Under the pieces are notes generated by a model. It made no database searches. It saw only the letters and a list, made by a program, of their open reading frames with translations, and was not told the DNA's origin. Positions 44,184 to 52,471 of a stretch of 64,000 nucleotides of DNA are shown here, one piece after another. Position numbers and translations under genes: made by a program. The stretch is from Fundicoccus culcitae (GTDB lineage: Bacteria > Bacillota > Bacilli > Lactobacillales > Aerococcaceae): positions 806,001-870,000 of the forward strand of contig NZ_CP102453.1 of NCBI RefSeq assembly GCF_024661895.1. The letters are read 5' to 3'. The first letter of the stretch is position 1; the number at the start of each line of letters is the position of its first letter.

Positions 44184-44313
44184 AATAATACAGCCTCAAA
44201 ACCTTATTTTTCTTGAAGGTATTTATTAAGTTATTCTGTATTTGTTGAAATCGATTTGTGTGCGCTTTTAATTAGAGTTATAATAGATTCATTAAATGAA
44301 TAGGAGAGATAAA

Positions 44314-45786
44314 ATGGCTGTAGAATTAGACGAGAATTACAAGTTGCTCATTAATGGTGTTTGGACTCAAGGTTCTGGAACTGAAACTATTACTTCTTAT
44401 AATCCTGCCACAGGCGAAAAATTAGCGACTTTTGTTGATGCGACAAACGATGATGTTGATCAAGCGGTATTAGCAGCACAAGAAGCTTTCAAAACTTGGG
44501 GACGTACTGATGTTAAAGTACGCTCATCGATGCTGTTAGAAATTGCAGATAGAATCGAAGAAAAATTAGCTTTCTTCGCTGAAGTTGAATCCTTAGATAA
44601 TGGGAAACCGATTCGAGAAACTACTGGCGCAGATATCCCTCTTGCCATCGACCACTTTAGATATTTTGCTGGGGTGATTCGCTCTGAGGAAGATACAGTG
44701 AAGATGATAAGCGATCAGACTATGTCAATGATTTTATGCGAGCCAATCGGTGTCGTGGCGCAAATTGTGCCATGGAATTTCCCTTTCTTAATGGCAGCGT
44801 GGAAAATTGCTCCAGCTCTAGCAGCTGGTAATACGATTGTTTTCAGCCCTTCTTCAAGTACTTCTCTAAGTGTTCTAGAATTAGCCAAAATACTTGACGA
44901 CATTCTACCAAAGGGTGTCTTCAATTTAGTGACTGGACGCGGTTCTAAATCAGGTGAATATTTACAACACCACAAAGGCATTGATAAAATTGCTTTCACA
45001 GGCTCAACAGCCGTTGGACGTCAAATTGGTATCTCTGCTGCTGAAAACTTAATTCCTTCAACATTAGAATTAGGTGGAAAATCTGCTAACATTTTCTTTG
45101 AGGATATGGACATGGACTTAGCTTTGGAAGGTGTGTCTTTAGGAATCCTATTTAACCAAGGACAAGTATGTTCTGCTGGATCAAGAATTTTCGTCCAAGA
45201 ATCAATTTATGATGAATTTGTGACACGCTTAGTGGAAGAATTTAAGAAAGTTAAAGTGGGTAATCCTCTTGAAACAGATACACAAATGGGTTCACAAGTT
45301 AACGAGAACCAAGTGAAAACAATTGATAATTATGTACAGATTGGTAAAGCAGAAGGCGCTAAATTATTGGTTGGTGGTGGACGTTATGAAGAAGGTCCAT
45401 TGGCTAAAGGGGCTTTCTATCAACCTACTTTATTTGAAGCTACCAATGATCTACGAATTTCTCAAGAAGAAATTTTTGGACCCGTTGGTGTGGTGATTAA
45501 ATTTAAAGATGCCGATGATGTTATTGCCATGGCTAATGACAATGAGTACGGTCTTGGTGGTGGTGTGTGGACAAGCAATTTAAATACAGCCTTCAAAGTT
45601 GCACGGGGTATTCGTACAGGACGTATGTGGGTCAATACCTATGCAGGTTTTGAAGCTGGTGCCCCATTTGGTGGCTACAAAAACTCTGGTATCGGTCGTG
45701 AAACGCATAAAATGATTCTAGATGCTTACACACAATCTAAGAATATTTATATTGATTTAAGTGGTCAAGGTCGCGGAATGTATTAA
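44314..45786 (+). CDS. Aldehyde dehydrogenase (NAD-dependent, betaine/medium-chain type)
   Basis: 490 residues from the ATG at 44314 (AGGAGAG upstream). Motifs VVAQIVPWNFPFLMAAWKIA, FTGSTAVGRQI, LELGGKSANI (general-base Glu) and FNQGQVCSAGSRIF (catalytic Cys). Oxidises an aldehyde to the acid; the class-2-type sequence fits acetaldehyde or similar. Monocistronic, followed by a strong terminator. Confidence 0.92.
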   Translation: MAVELDENYKLLINGVWTQGSGTETITSYNPATGEKLATFVDATNDDVDQAVLAAQEAFKTWGRTDVKVRSSMLLEIADRIEEKLAFFAEVESLDNGKPIRETTGADIPLAIDHFRYFAGVIRSEEDTVKMISDQTMSMILCEPIGVVAQIVPWNFPFLMAAWKIAPALAAGNTIVFSPSSSTSLSVLELAKILDDILPKGVFNLVTGRGSKSGEYLQHHKGIDKIAFTGSTAVGRQIGISAAENLIPSTLELGGKSANIFFEDMDMDLALEGVSLGILFNQGQVCSAGSRIFVQESIYDEFVTRLVEEFKKVKVGNPLETDTQMGSQVNENQVKTIDNYVQIGKAEGAKLLVGGGRYEEGPLAKGAFYQPTLFEATNDLRISQEEIFGPVGVVIKFKDADDVIAMANDNEYGLGGGVWTSNLNTAFKVARGIRTGRMWVNTYAGFEAGAPFGGYKNSGIGRETHKMILDAYTQSKNIYIDLSGQGRGMY

Positions 45787-45821
45787 GATAAAAATATAAC
45801 CAATACGCAACGATTTAATTT

Positions 45822-45855
45822 GACTCCTCTACTTTTATGTAGCAGGAGTCTTTTT
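45822..45855 (+). terminator. Terminator of the aldehyde dehydrogenase gene
   Basis: GACTCCT-CTAC..GTAG-C-AGGAGTC stem followed by TTTTT. Confidence 0.85.
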
Positions 45856-46156
45856 GTTTATCAAGACCAACCCACCCTCTTAATAAATATCCCATAATAC
45901 AATCCTGACATTATTCACAAAAGATCAATTCTTCAGCAAGAGCTACTCCTAAAAATTGAATAAATGGATTTATAAACGAACTGATATATCTGCGTGTAAG
46001 CTGTATTTCCGATATAATTTTTTCTTTTTTAAGCTGAGTCTGCTGAGCTTTTCTTTATTCACCATCGTTAAAAATGCTGAGACAAGGAAAAGCAATGTTT
46101 ATATAAAAAGAGGTGTCAGTAAGATTTCTCTCACCAACACCAAAAATTCTTGAGAC
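45856..46156. other. Gene-free region with hairpin shared with 42.5 kb
   Basis: It carries the last plus-coordinate copy of the dispersed motif (AATAAATATC, 45882-45891) and the minus-strand hairpin GTGTTGGTGAG..CTTACTGACAC (46114-46150) followed by T residues, the terminator of the NmrA-like gene. A 65-codon open frame at 45956-46153 has no ribosome site and looks spurious. Confidence 0.6.
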
Positions 46157-47131
46157 CTATTTAATATCTTTCCAATTGGTAACATTCTTTTCCCAAATAT
46201 AGCTGTAATTTTGCGCTATTTCTCTTGCTGTTTTTGGTTTCGTGCCTGTTAATTTTTCGACGGCATCGCTTTTAACATCCATAAGTCCTTCTGCTATACT
46301 GGCTTCGTTGGTTACCATATCATTGCCACACCATGGAACAGGTGATTTTGAGAAATCGCCACTCGTGTCTCTCGGTATTCCCATAGAATCCAAATACTCA
46401 AAGAATTCCTCATGACTTACTGGACAATATTCAATCTGTCTTCCTGACAATTCAGTGATTAAGGCTACAATGTCACGTTGTGAAATAGACTCTGTATCAC
46501 AAACATTATATGCAGTATTAGGTTCACCTTTTCCAAGCAAAAGAGCAGCTGCTACTCTAGCACTGTCATCTTTCGGTATGAAAGTTGCTTTTCCTTCTCC
46601 TGCCGTTGTATACCATTTGTTGTCTGACATCAGAGCTAGCATAACAGAGGTAGTTAGATAATTCTCCATATAAAGATTATTTCGCATGAAGTTATATTCT
46701 ACTCCGGTTTCAGCTGCACGCTCACGTATATACTTTTCTGTTTCTGTGTGATCTGGTGTTACATACACATGTGCATATTCTGGTTCACTTGCTCCTAAGA
46801 AAGACGTATACGTAATATGCTTTACACCAGCTGCAATCGCAGCATCAACTACATTTTTATGTTGTTGCACTCTTTCTTCACCAATCAATACACCTGAAAC
46901 AATGTAGATTCTATCTCCACCTTCAAATGCTTTTGTCATTTCATTCACATTATCATAATTCCCTTGACGCACTGAGACGCCAAGGTTTTCCCAGTTTGCC
47001 TTTTTTTCAGCATTCATCCATGCAAGGTTTGGACATGTAAAAATCAAATCTTGTGGTTCCACCGATTTTAACATGTCTTCTGCCACTCGCCCACCTAATT
47101 TTCCATCTGTTCCAGTTACAATATAACGCAT
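46157..47131 (-). CDS. NmrA/SDR-like NAD(P)-binding protein
   Basis: 324 residues. N-terminal dinucleotide fold MRYIVTGTDGKLGGRVAEDM, GDRIYIVSG, GVKHITYTSFLGA, and C-terminal region as in NmrA/QOR2-type atypical SDRs (AYNVCDTESISQRDIVALI). Likely a NAD(P)H-quinone or redox-sensing reductase. It is divergent from a LysR regulator that probably controls it. Confidence 0.85.
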   Translation of the reverse strand: MRYIVTGTDGKLGGRVAEDMLKSVEPQDLIFTCPNLAWMNAEKKANWENLGVSVRQGNYDNVNEMTKAFEGGDRIYIVSGVLIGEERVQQHKNVVDAAIAAGVKHITYTSFLGASEPEYAHVYVTPDHTETEKYIRERAAETGVEYNFMRNNLYMENYLTTSVMLALMSDNKWYTTAGEGKATFIPKDDSARVAAALLLGKGEPNTAYNVCDTESISQRDIVALITELSGRQIEYCPVSHEEFFEYLDSMGIPRDTSGDFSKSPVPWCGNDMVTNEASIAEGLMDVKSDAVEKLTGTKPKTAREIAQNYSYIWEKNVTNWKDIK

Positions 47132-47255
47132 AGCTACCTCCTGTGAATATTTTCACTTAATTGATTTTTCGTTATTATTTTAACACTATCTCCTTTTAGA
47201 TTGAAATGAATACATGTTATAATATATAAAAGGTTTTTATAAGAGAGGAATACCT

Positions 47256-48143
47256 ATGAATACGAAACAACTTGAATGCTTTATTAACTTATCCGAAACA
47301 TTAAATTTCTCAGAAACCGCTAAAAATCTGTATATTACTCAACCTGCCGTATCCCATCAAATCAAAGCATTAGAAGATGAATTAGAATTACAATTATTTA
47401 TTAGAAGTAAGCGAACCGTTACACTTACTCCTGCTGGCCTTTCCCTTTATAAAGACATGAAAGATATCTTCATTAAAGCCAAAATTGCTATATCTAAAGC
47501 GAAAAATTATTCCACAGAATTTAACTCAAATATATCAATTGGATATGAAGGTAATCTACTTGAACTTGAAAAGATGCCATTCATACTATCCTCTTATAAA
47601 AAAGCTGTTCCTAATAGCCATATTTATTTAAACTATGTGGATTATAAAGAAAGAAAAAATAGTCTGCTGACTAATAAATACGATGTCATATTTACTGTTA
47701 AAGAAAATATCATTGACTCTTCAGAAATAACGTATCATGAACTATTTAATGGCAAGATGGTTTGCGTCATGCCAAAAGAACATCATTTATCAAATAGCTC
47801 TTCCATTAAAATAAGTGATTTGGGAACAGAAACTCTAATATTTTTAAATCCGCTAAAATGTCCAAGTCAAATGGGAAATCTTCAGGATAAAATTCTGCTT
47901 GATTGTCCCGATGCAACAATTTATTATAGTGATTCTTCCAATATTAGTTACACTTTGATTAAAGCCGGTCTAGGGATTGCTATAATGCCTGACTTTGTCT
48001 GCCCAAAAGATGATACCCTCACCGTTTTACCATTGGACGTAACTATTCCACTCTCTTATGGTGCTGCAACACTAAGTCAAGATATGAGTAAGGAAATTAA
48101 AACTTTTATCTCTATTGCCGAAGAAATATTTTCAAAAGCATAG
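47256..48143 (+). CDS. LysR-family regulator divergent from the NmrA-like gene
   Basis: 295 residues. MNTKQLECFINLSETLNFSE..AKNLYITQPAVSHQIKALEDEL is the winged helix-turn-helix, and the effector domain begins near residue 88. Start after AGAGAGG. The 124-bp divergent spacer should hold its operator, as usual for LysR pairs. Confidence 0.9.
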   Translation: MNTKQLECFINLSETLNFSETAKNLYITQPAVSHQIKALEDELELQLFIRSKRTVTLTPAGLSLYKDMKDIFIKAKIAISKAKNYSTEFNSNISIGYEGNLLELEKMPFILSSYKKAVPNSHIYLNYVDYKERKNSLLTNKYDVIFTVKENIIDSSEITYHELFNGKMVCVMPKEHHLSNSSSIKISDLGTETLIFLNPLKCPSQMGNLQDKILLDCPDATIYYSDSSNISYTLIKAGLGIAIMPDFVCPKDDTLTVLPLDVTIPLSYGAATLSQDMSKEIKTFISIAEEIFSKA

Positions 48144-48322
48144 TTTATTTTTGTAGGGTGAAGCCATTTTCAATAAAATACACTTCCATCATATGTGCTA
48201 TCAAGACTTCCACTAATCTCATAATCGTCAATGACTTCCCTAACACTTAATGCTTTATCTATCCCATACGATCTTATACAGAATAATTTAGAAAGTTTTA
48301 TGCCATCGTATAATCGTGTTTG

Positions 48323-48727
48323 CTATTTAAAATCAAGATTATTTTTTTCAGCCCATTCCTCAAAGATCTGAATATAAATATCTCCACAGGAAGCTACAAA
48401 ATCGTCATATAAATTCACTTCATGAAGCTTTTCCAGATATGCGTCCATATATTCATAGCGTTTTAAGATATCAAATAATTGTTTTCGAATTTCTTTATCT
48501 TCCACAAATTCTCTCACAAAAAAACGCATAATTTCCTTATGGTTGATTTCTTCATGAGATGGAAGTCTGAAATTATTGACGTCATTAATAGGGAGCAATG
48601 TGTCAGTATTCAATTCTCTCAGTTCGAATTCGGAAATAGGAAAGTAATCAAATTGTTTTGTATCCTTATGATAAAAAACCGTCACCTTCTCTTTGATTGC
48701 CAACATCAATTCAATAATTTTGTTCAT
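48323..48727 (-). CDS. UPF0158-family protein
   Basis: 134 residues: KVTVFYHKDTKQFDYFPISE, LPSHEEINHKEIMRFFVREFV and FDILKRYEYMDAYLEKL...YDDFVASCGDIYIQIFEEWA. This matches UPF0158, a short family of unknown function. Start after GGAGACAAGG. It ends just before the integrated element region; whether it belongs to the host or the element is unclear. Confidence 0.8.
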   Translation of the reverse strand: MNKIIELMLAIKEKVTVFYHKDTKQFDYFPISEFELRELNTDTLLPINDVNNFRLPSHEEINHKEIMRFFVREFVEDKEIRKQLFDILKRYEYMDAYLEKLHEVNLYDDFVASCGDIYIQIFEEWAEKNNLDFK

Positions 48728-48764
48728 ATATCCCTTGTCTCCTTATCTTCTTAGATATATTCTT

Positions 48765-48815
48765 TCAACGATTTCTTTCTTTTACTAGTAAAGCCACGCT
48801 CTCAACATGGTTCGA
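48765..48815 (-). pseudogene. 3'-end remnant of an rlmD/rumA-like rRNA uracil methyltransferase gene (scar 1)
   Basis: The minus strand reads SNHVESVALLVKERNR and stop. HVE(S/T)VALL is the C terminus of 23S rRNA uracil-5-methyltransferases (RlmD/RumA, TrmA family). Nothing upstream in frame resembles the rest of the gene. The related scar at 49949-49996 suggests that an element integrated at the gene's 3' end. The tracts 48816-49096 contain no other recognised feature. Confidence 0.6.
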
Positions 48816-49096
48816 GAGGATAGAACAGGTCGAAGTTGAGGATTTATGGCAATTAATTTGAATCAGAGCATAGAAAAAGAGTCTATAGGATCGAACCCCA
48901 CAGACAATTTTTATTCATATTTGACAAAAGCCTCTGTAAATCAAAGGGCATTAGTATTTAATCGTTCTAATATACCTTCTAATGTATCATCTCTGACTAA
49001 TTTCCACCATAGATTTGGCGTTATATTTGGAACCACGACTCATCCACTACCATCGCGGCTATATTCCATTACCAATAGGATGTAAATTTTCGACAT

Positions 49097-49837
49097 TTAC
49101 TGTGCAGTTAAGCCACCGTCTATAACAAATTCAGAACCGGTAGAATAACTAGATTCATCTGAAACGAGAAAAAGAACTAGATTAGTTACTTCTTCGGGTT
49201 TTGCGGTTCTCTTTAATGGAATTTCTTTTAATTGTTCCTCAATATACGAAGCATTTCCCTCTTCAGCAAGCAGTGGGGTTTCAATTAATCCTGGGTGAAC
49301 GGAATTAACACGGATATTATCTTCAGCAAATTCTAGTGCCGCAACCTTTGTCATTCCGCGCATAGCGAACTTAGAGGCATTGTAGCCAACACCGCCAACA
49401 CTTCCGATAAGCCCAGCAATAGAAGAAATATTTACAATCGATCCCATTCCAGCTTTGCGCATGGATGACAGGACAGCCTTCATACCTAAGAAAACTGATA
49501 ATTGGTTAATGTTGATAATCTTCATATATTCATCCTCAGTCATACTTTCAATCGGCTTCATTGTTCCGACACCAGCATTATTGACTAATGCATGAATAGG
49601 ACCGAAAGTAGACTCAGTCAGTGCCACTACATTATCCCAATCTTCTTGTTTTGTAACATCTTGTTTAATGAATTTTGCATTTTCACCAAGTTCTTTTTCA
49701 AGTTCTAGCCCTGCTGTTTCGTTCAAGTCGGTTATGACTACTTTTGCTCCTTCTTTTACAAATCGTCTAGCATGCGAAGCACCCATTCCGCCAACTCCAC
49801 CAGTAATAACTACTACCTTACTGTCTAATCTCCCCAT
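49097..49837 (-). CDS. Short-chain dehydrogenase/reductase
   Basis: 246 residues from the second of two ATGs. Classic SDR: VVVITGGVGGMGASHARRF, LVNNAGVGTM, VNISSIAG and the catalytic YNASKFA. GGL(TAQ) at the C terminus. Looks like the 3-oxoacyl-ACP/glucose-1-dehydrogenase type. It is the only gene between the two rlmD-like scars (48.77 and 49.95 kb), so it may be cargo of a shrunken element. Its start follows AAAGGGAGG. Confidence 0.9.
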   Translation of the reverse strand: MGRLDSKVVVITGGVGGMGASHARRFVKEGAKVVITDLNETAGLELEKELGENAKFIKQDVTKQEDWDNVVALTESTFGPIHALVNNAGVGTMKPIESMTEDEYMKIININQLSVFLGMKAVLSSMRKAGMGSIVNISSIAGLIGSVGGVGYNASKFAMRGMTKVAALEFAEDNIRVNSVHPGLIETPLLAEEGNASYIEEQLKEIPLKRTAKPEEVTNLVLFLVSDESSYSTGSEFVIDGGLTAQ

Positions 49838-50150
49838 CATTTATCCTCCCTTTTCTCTAAATACAACACTATCTCTTTAAAATCTTAGTGTACAATGGAT
49901 GGTATGTCAACTTTTTCGAACAAAGTTTATCAGTACATCTCTACTACCTTATTTTTCTACCCTTGACATCAATATTACCGTCTCAACATGTTTTGAGATG
50001 AGTGGATAGCTGTCAAAGGAAAATTTCCATTTTACTTTTCTGCTTAATTTTCTTTGAGGGAACATATCCACTGAGGGCTTTTGTATGAGGGAACATATCA
50101 ACTCTTTTACTGTTTAATTTATACATACAAGTGAAGATTTTAGAAGGTGT
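49838..50150. other. Gene-free junction at the left end of the integrated element
   Basis: It holds the second rlmD-like scar and, beyond it, AT-rich sequence with two near-direct repeats of GAGGGAACATATC (about 50058 and 50088). This is where the element's end probably lies. Confidence 0.55.
49949..49996 (-). pseudogene. 3'-end remnant of an rlmD/rumA-like gene (scar 2)
   Basis: The minus strand reads SKHVETVILMSRVEK and stop, the textbook ending of RlmD/RumA methyltransferases, with no gene body upstream. Its core (TCTCAACATG..TTGAGA) aligns with scar 1 at 48799-48818. Such 3' ends are carried by elements that insert into rumA to restore the gene. Confidence 0.6.
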
Positions 50151-51437
50151 TTAATCCGCTTTGCTTTCTGGTAAATAATATACTTTTCCATCCTTCGCAA
50201 TTAACTGCACATCTTCAAGATATAATTCTGATTGTTCGTATTTAAAACTACTGCCATTACCATAGCTTTGTTCATCTATTATATTTGCTACGCTCTTATC
50301 AATTGTACGAAAATTCAACTCATTTCTTATTAAGCCTGGAAAGAAGTGAATTACTCTGTCAAATCCATCTCTCTTGCGGCGAGTTTCATCTATATCAATG
50401 TTCAACCTTTTTGCGGTATCTTGATGCCAGTTAGTGAGCCTTGTTTGTGTATCAATAACCTGCTGTCTGAATACAGGAAGCAGAGCCACACACTGCTCCC
50501 GAGAAACAGCACCAAGATGCAGTGTATATCTTAGGTCAGAAATCTTATACATCACATCTAGCAAGGACTTTTGATACAAATACCAATTCTGAGCCTCATT
50601 TAATTCTCTTTCATAAGTCTTGTAATCAATATCTTTCTTTTTCGCATATCCAGCAAGTGTCAGATTAGCCTGTCCTAAAAGTTGAGTACACTCTTCTTCC
50701 AGGCTATCAAGCTGAGAAATTTTACTAAGTCGCAACTCATTGTTTTCAAGGATTTCAACTTGAAAGTCTGCTATCGTCTTAACATGGGCTATAAGTGAAA
50801 ATACTCTACTACGGTACTCATTGTCCTGAAAATCTGAAACCTTAGATATGCTTTCGCTTATTAAGCCAAGCTCAGCATTAATTTGTGTCATGTAATACTG
50901 GCCAACAACCATCGATGCTACTCCCATAGCCGTAGCTGCGGTATTTGCTACAACGGCCGTTCCTTTTTGAGCCTCAATTGCTACTAAATTTGCATGACCT
51001 TTAATACCGTCTGCACCATGATATATACCTCGAACAGCATTTTCCATTGCATTCGAGTTAGTGAGTTTTGCACCTGCTGGAATTATAGCTCTATATAAAA
51101 CCTCACTATTTGCTTGTACTGCTTGAATCGCATTATTAGCAGTATTTCCTACCTGTGCTAATTCTGGGACAAGATTGTTTACATGTGCCAGAACTTTACT
51201 GCTTTTAATTTCAACTAATCTACTCTCATCAATTATAGATCCAACTGGAAGCATCTCCATTTGGATTGCAAGTCCATCTGGTTTATCTGCCTTATTAATG
51301 GGGGCACTAAATGGTGAAATGCCCGAAACAATCGTGGGATTTTCTAGTTTTTTATTATCTGCTCTCTTTTTCATGAATATCGCAAGGAAGACGCTAGCAA
51401 TAACTACGATGCAGATTCCAATTAATATTTTTTCCAT
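50151..51437 (-). CDS. Membrane-anchored protein of unknown function (last gene of candidate defence cluster)
   Basis: 428 residues. One N-terminal membrane helix (ILIGICIVVIASVFLAIFM), a basic stop-transfer, then a soluble body with an Ala/Val/Met-rich hydrophobic stretch (~165-190, VANTAATAMGVASMVVGQYY) and long helices (~190-350). I do not recognise the family. The hydrophobic stretch could insert in a membrane, which suits an effector role. It lies 20 bp after the nuclease gene in the same run. Confidence 0.55.
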   Translation of the reverse strand: MEKILIGICIVVIASVFLAIFMKKRADNKKLENPTIVSGISPFSAPINKADKPDGLAIQMEMLPVGSIIDESRLVEIKSSKVLAHVNNLVPELAQVGNTANNAIQAVQANSEVLYRAIIPAGAKLTNSNAMENAVRGIYHGADGIKGHANLVAIEAQKGTAVVANTAATAMGVASMVVGQYYMTQINAELGLISESISKVSDFQDNEYRSRVFSLIAHVKTIADFQVEILENNELRLSKISQLDSLEEECTQLLGQANLTLAGYAKKKDIDYKTYERELNEAQNWYLYQKSLLDVMYKISDLRYTLHLGAVSREQCVALLPVFRQQVIDTQTRLTNWHQDTAKRLNIDIDETRRKRDGFDRVIHFFPGLIRNELNFRTIDKSVANIIDEQSYGNGSSFKYEQSELYLEDVQLIAKDGKVYYLPESKAD

Positions 51438-51457
51438 ATAATGTTAACCTCCCACAA

Positions 51458-52471
51458 TTAACTCCATGTCTTAGTCTTAAGTAGTTCAGCGATATCCTCA
51501 GTTTCAGGTAATTGCTCAGTTTCAAGAATTTGCGTTAAATCAAATACCCTCGTTCCCATAGGAGCCCTCGGTGTGATTTTCTTGAAATCAGTCTCATAGA
51601 ATTTTTCAACAAAGAAGTATCTGTGCTTACTACTTTTTATATCATATCCATGTTGAACACCATCAATAATTGCATCTGCAATTTTCTGTTTTTTTTCCTC
51701 GGTCAATTCGCCAAACTCTACTTCATATTGCATACCATTATCAGTATCTACAGCCGTGATACGAGCACTAATCTTGCCAACCGCACGTACGCTTTTATTT
51801 TTATACAAGCTCAAATAATCGTGTGCGCGAAAACCACGCTCAGCATTATCATAGTAAATATCCTGACTTACATTAAAATCAAGTGTTGTTCCTGCCAATT
51901 GCATCCTCATAAATTTCCATGAATCGGAAACAGCAATGAGGCCATCGTTATAGCAGTAATTCAGATAATCATCCAAAACCTCCTGCATTTCGTAATCCCT
52001 ATCATCAATTACTTCCTGTATTGCATTTACTATACCTTCAAATGTTGTATTGATATGAATTACTGGTTTACTTTGCGCAGAGTTATATTCCTTTAATTGT
52101 TGTTCAAAAATATTCTTTTTATCTTCTGCCATTAACTCAGGGGCTAGAGTAATCATTACCTTATACTTCTCATCACCAAAGGAATTCAAATGTCTCATAA
52201 GTTGTTCAGAATAAAACCAGTCAGACATTTTTGTTTCAACAACAATCTTAAAGCTTTCCTGTGTTACGGTCGCATCAGGAATACTATCAACACTCTTCTC
52301 TTGTAAGTTAAATACGATTTCTGGCTCAAAGGAATCAGAGAAAAATTCCGACTTTAAAAAGCGAAAAAACTTATCAGAGGAATATTGATATAGGCGAGAT
52401 AACAGCAACATCGTATTTGCCGTAGCTACATTTTCTTTTGCATGATATCTTTGAAAATAGTGAATTTTCAT
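51458..52471 (-). CDS. PD-(D/E)XK nuclease-like protein
   Basis: 337 residues from the ATG at 52471 (GAGAGGAGAC upstream), overlapping the preceding stop by ATGA, so translation is coupled. The N-terminal ~150 residues show IPDATVTQESFKIVVETKMSD: Asp, then ExK on the next strand, the PD-(D/E)XK signature. The C-terminal part (~180-337) is mixed alpha/beta of unknown type, perhaps a target sensor. Probably a DNA endonuclease with phage-defence role. Confidence 0.65.
   Translation of the reverse strand: MKIHYFQRYHAKENVATANTMLLLSRLYQYSSDKFFRFLKSEFFSDSFEPEIVFNLQEKSVDSIPDATVTQESFKIVVETKMSDWFYSEQLMRHLNSFGDEKYKVMITLAPELMAEDKKNIFEQQLKEYNSAQSKPVIHINTTFEGIVNAIQEVIDDRDYEMQEVLDDYLNYCYNDGLIAVSDSWKFMRMQLAGTTLDFNVSQDIYYDNAERGFRAHDYLSLYKNKSVRAVGKISARITAVDTDNGMQYEVEFGELTEEKKQKIADAIIDGVQHGYDIKSSKHRYFFVEKFYETDFKKITPRAPMGTRVFDLTQILETEQLPETEDIAELLKTKTWS

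Larger units (their letters stand above)
2393..45891. repeat. Dispersed 10-mer GRTATTTATT, 22 copies
   Basis: Plus-strand copies start at 2393, 5312, 7796, 10185, 12592, 13830, 14608, 23326, 24176, 28713, 37058, 40674, 41547 and 44218. Copies on the minus strand (AATAAATATC on plus) start at 11947, 12907, 15218, 21858, 23535, 29094, 38487 and 45882. The preceding base is mostly a purine. About half are between genes, several just past terminators. In genes they read in different frames (Q-I-N-T, N-K-Y-L, E-V-F-I, D-I-Y-L). By base composition about one copy is expected in 64 kb. None occurs from 45.9 to 64 kb. Confidence 0.8.

Noticed and set aside
2393-45891. GRTATTTATT copies as promoter -10 elements or ribosome sites
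   Set aside because: Many copies are deep inside genes and in both orientations, so neither promoter nor translation roles fit as a general explanation.
45956-46153. 65-residue plus-strand gene
   Set aside because: No ribosome site, low complexity, and it overlaps the terminator hairpin of the NmrA-like gene.
48846-49085. 79-residue plus-strand gene
   Set aside because: No ribosome site and no recognisable family; it lies across the rlmD scar region and reads like chance.
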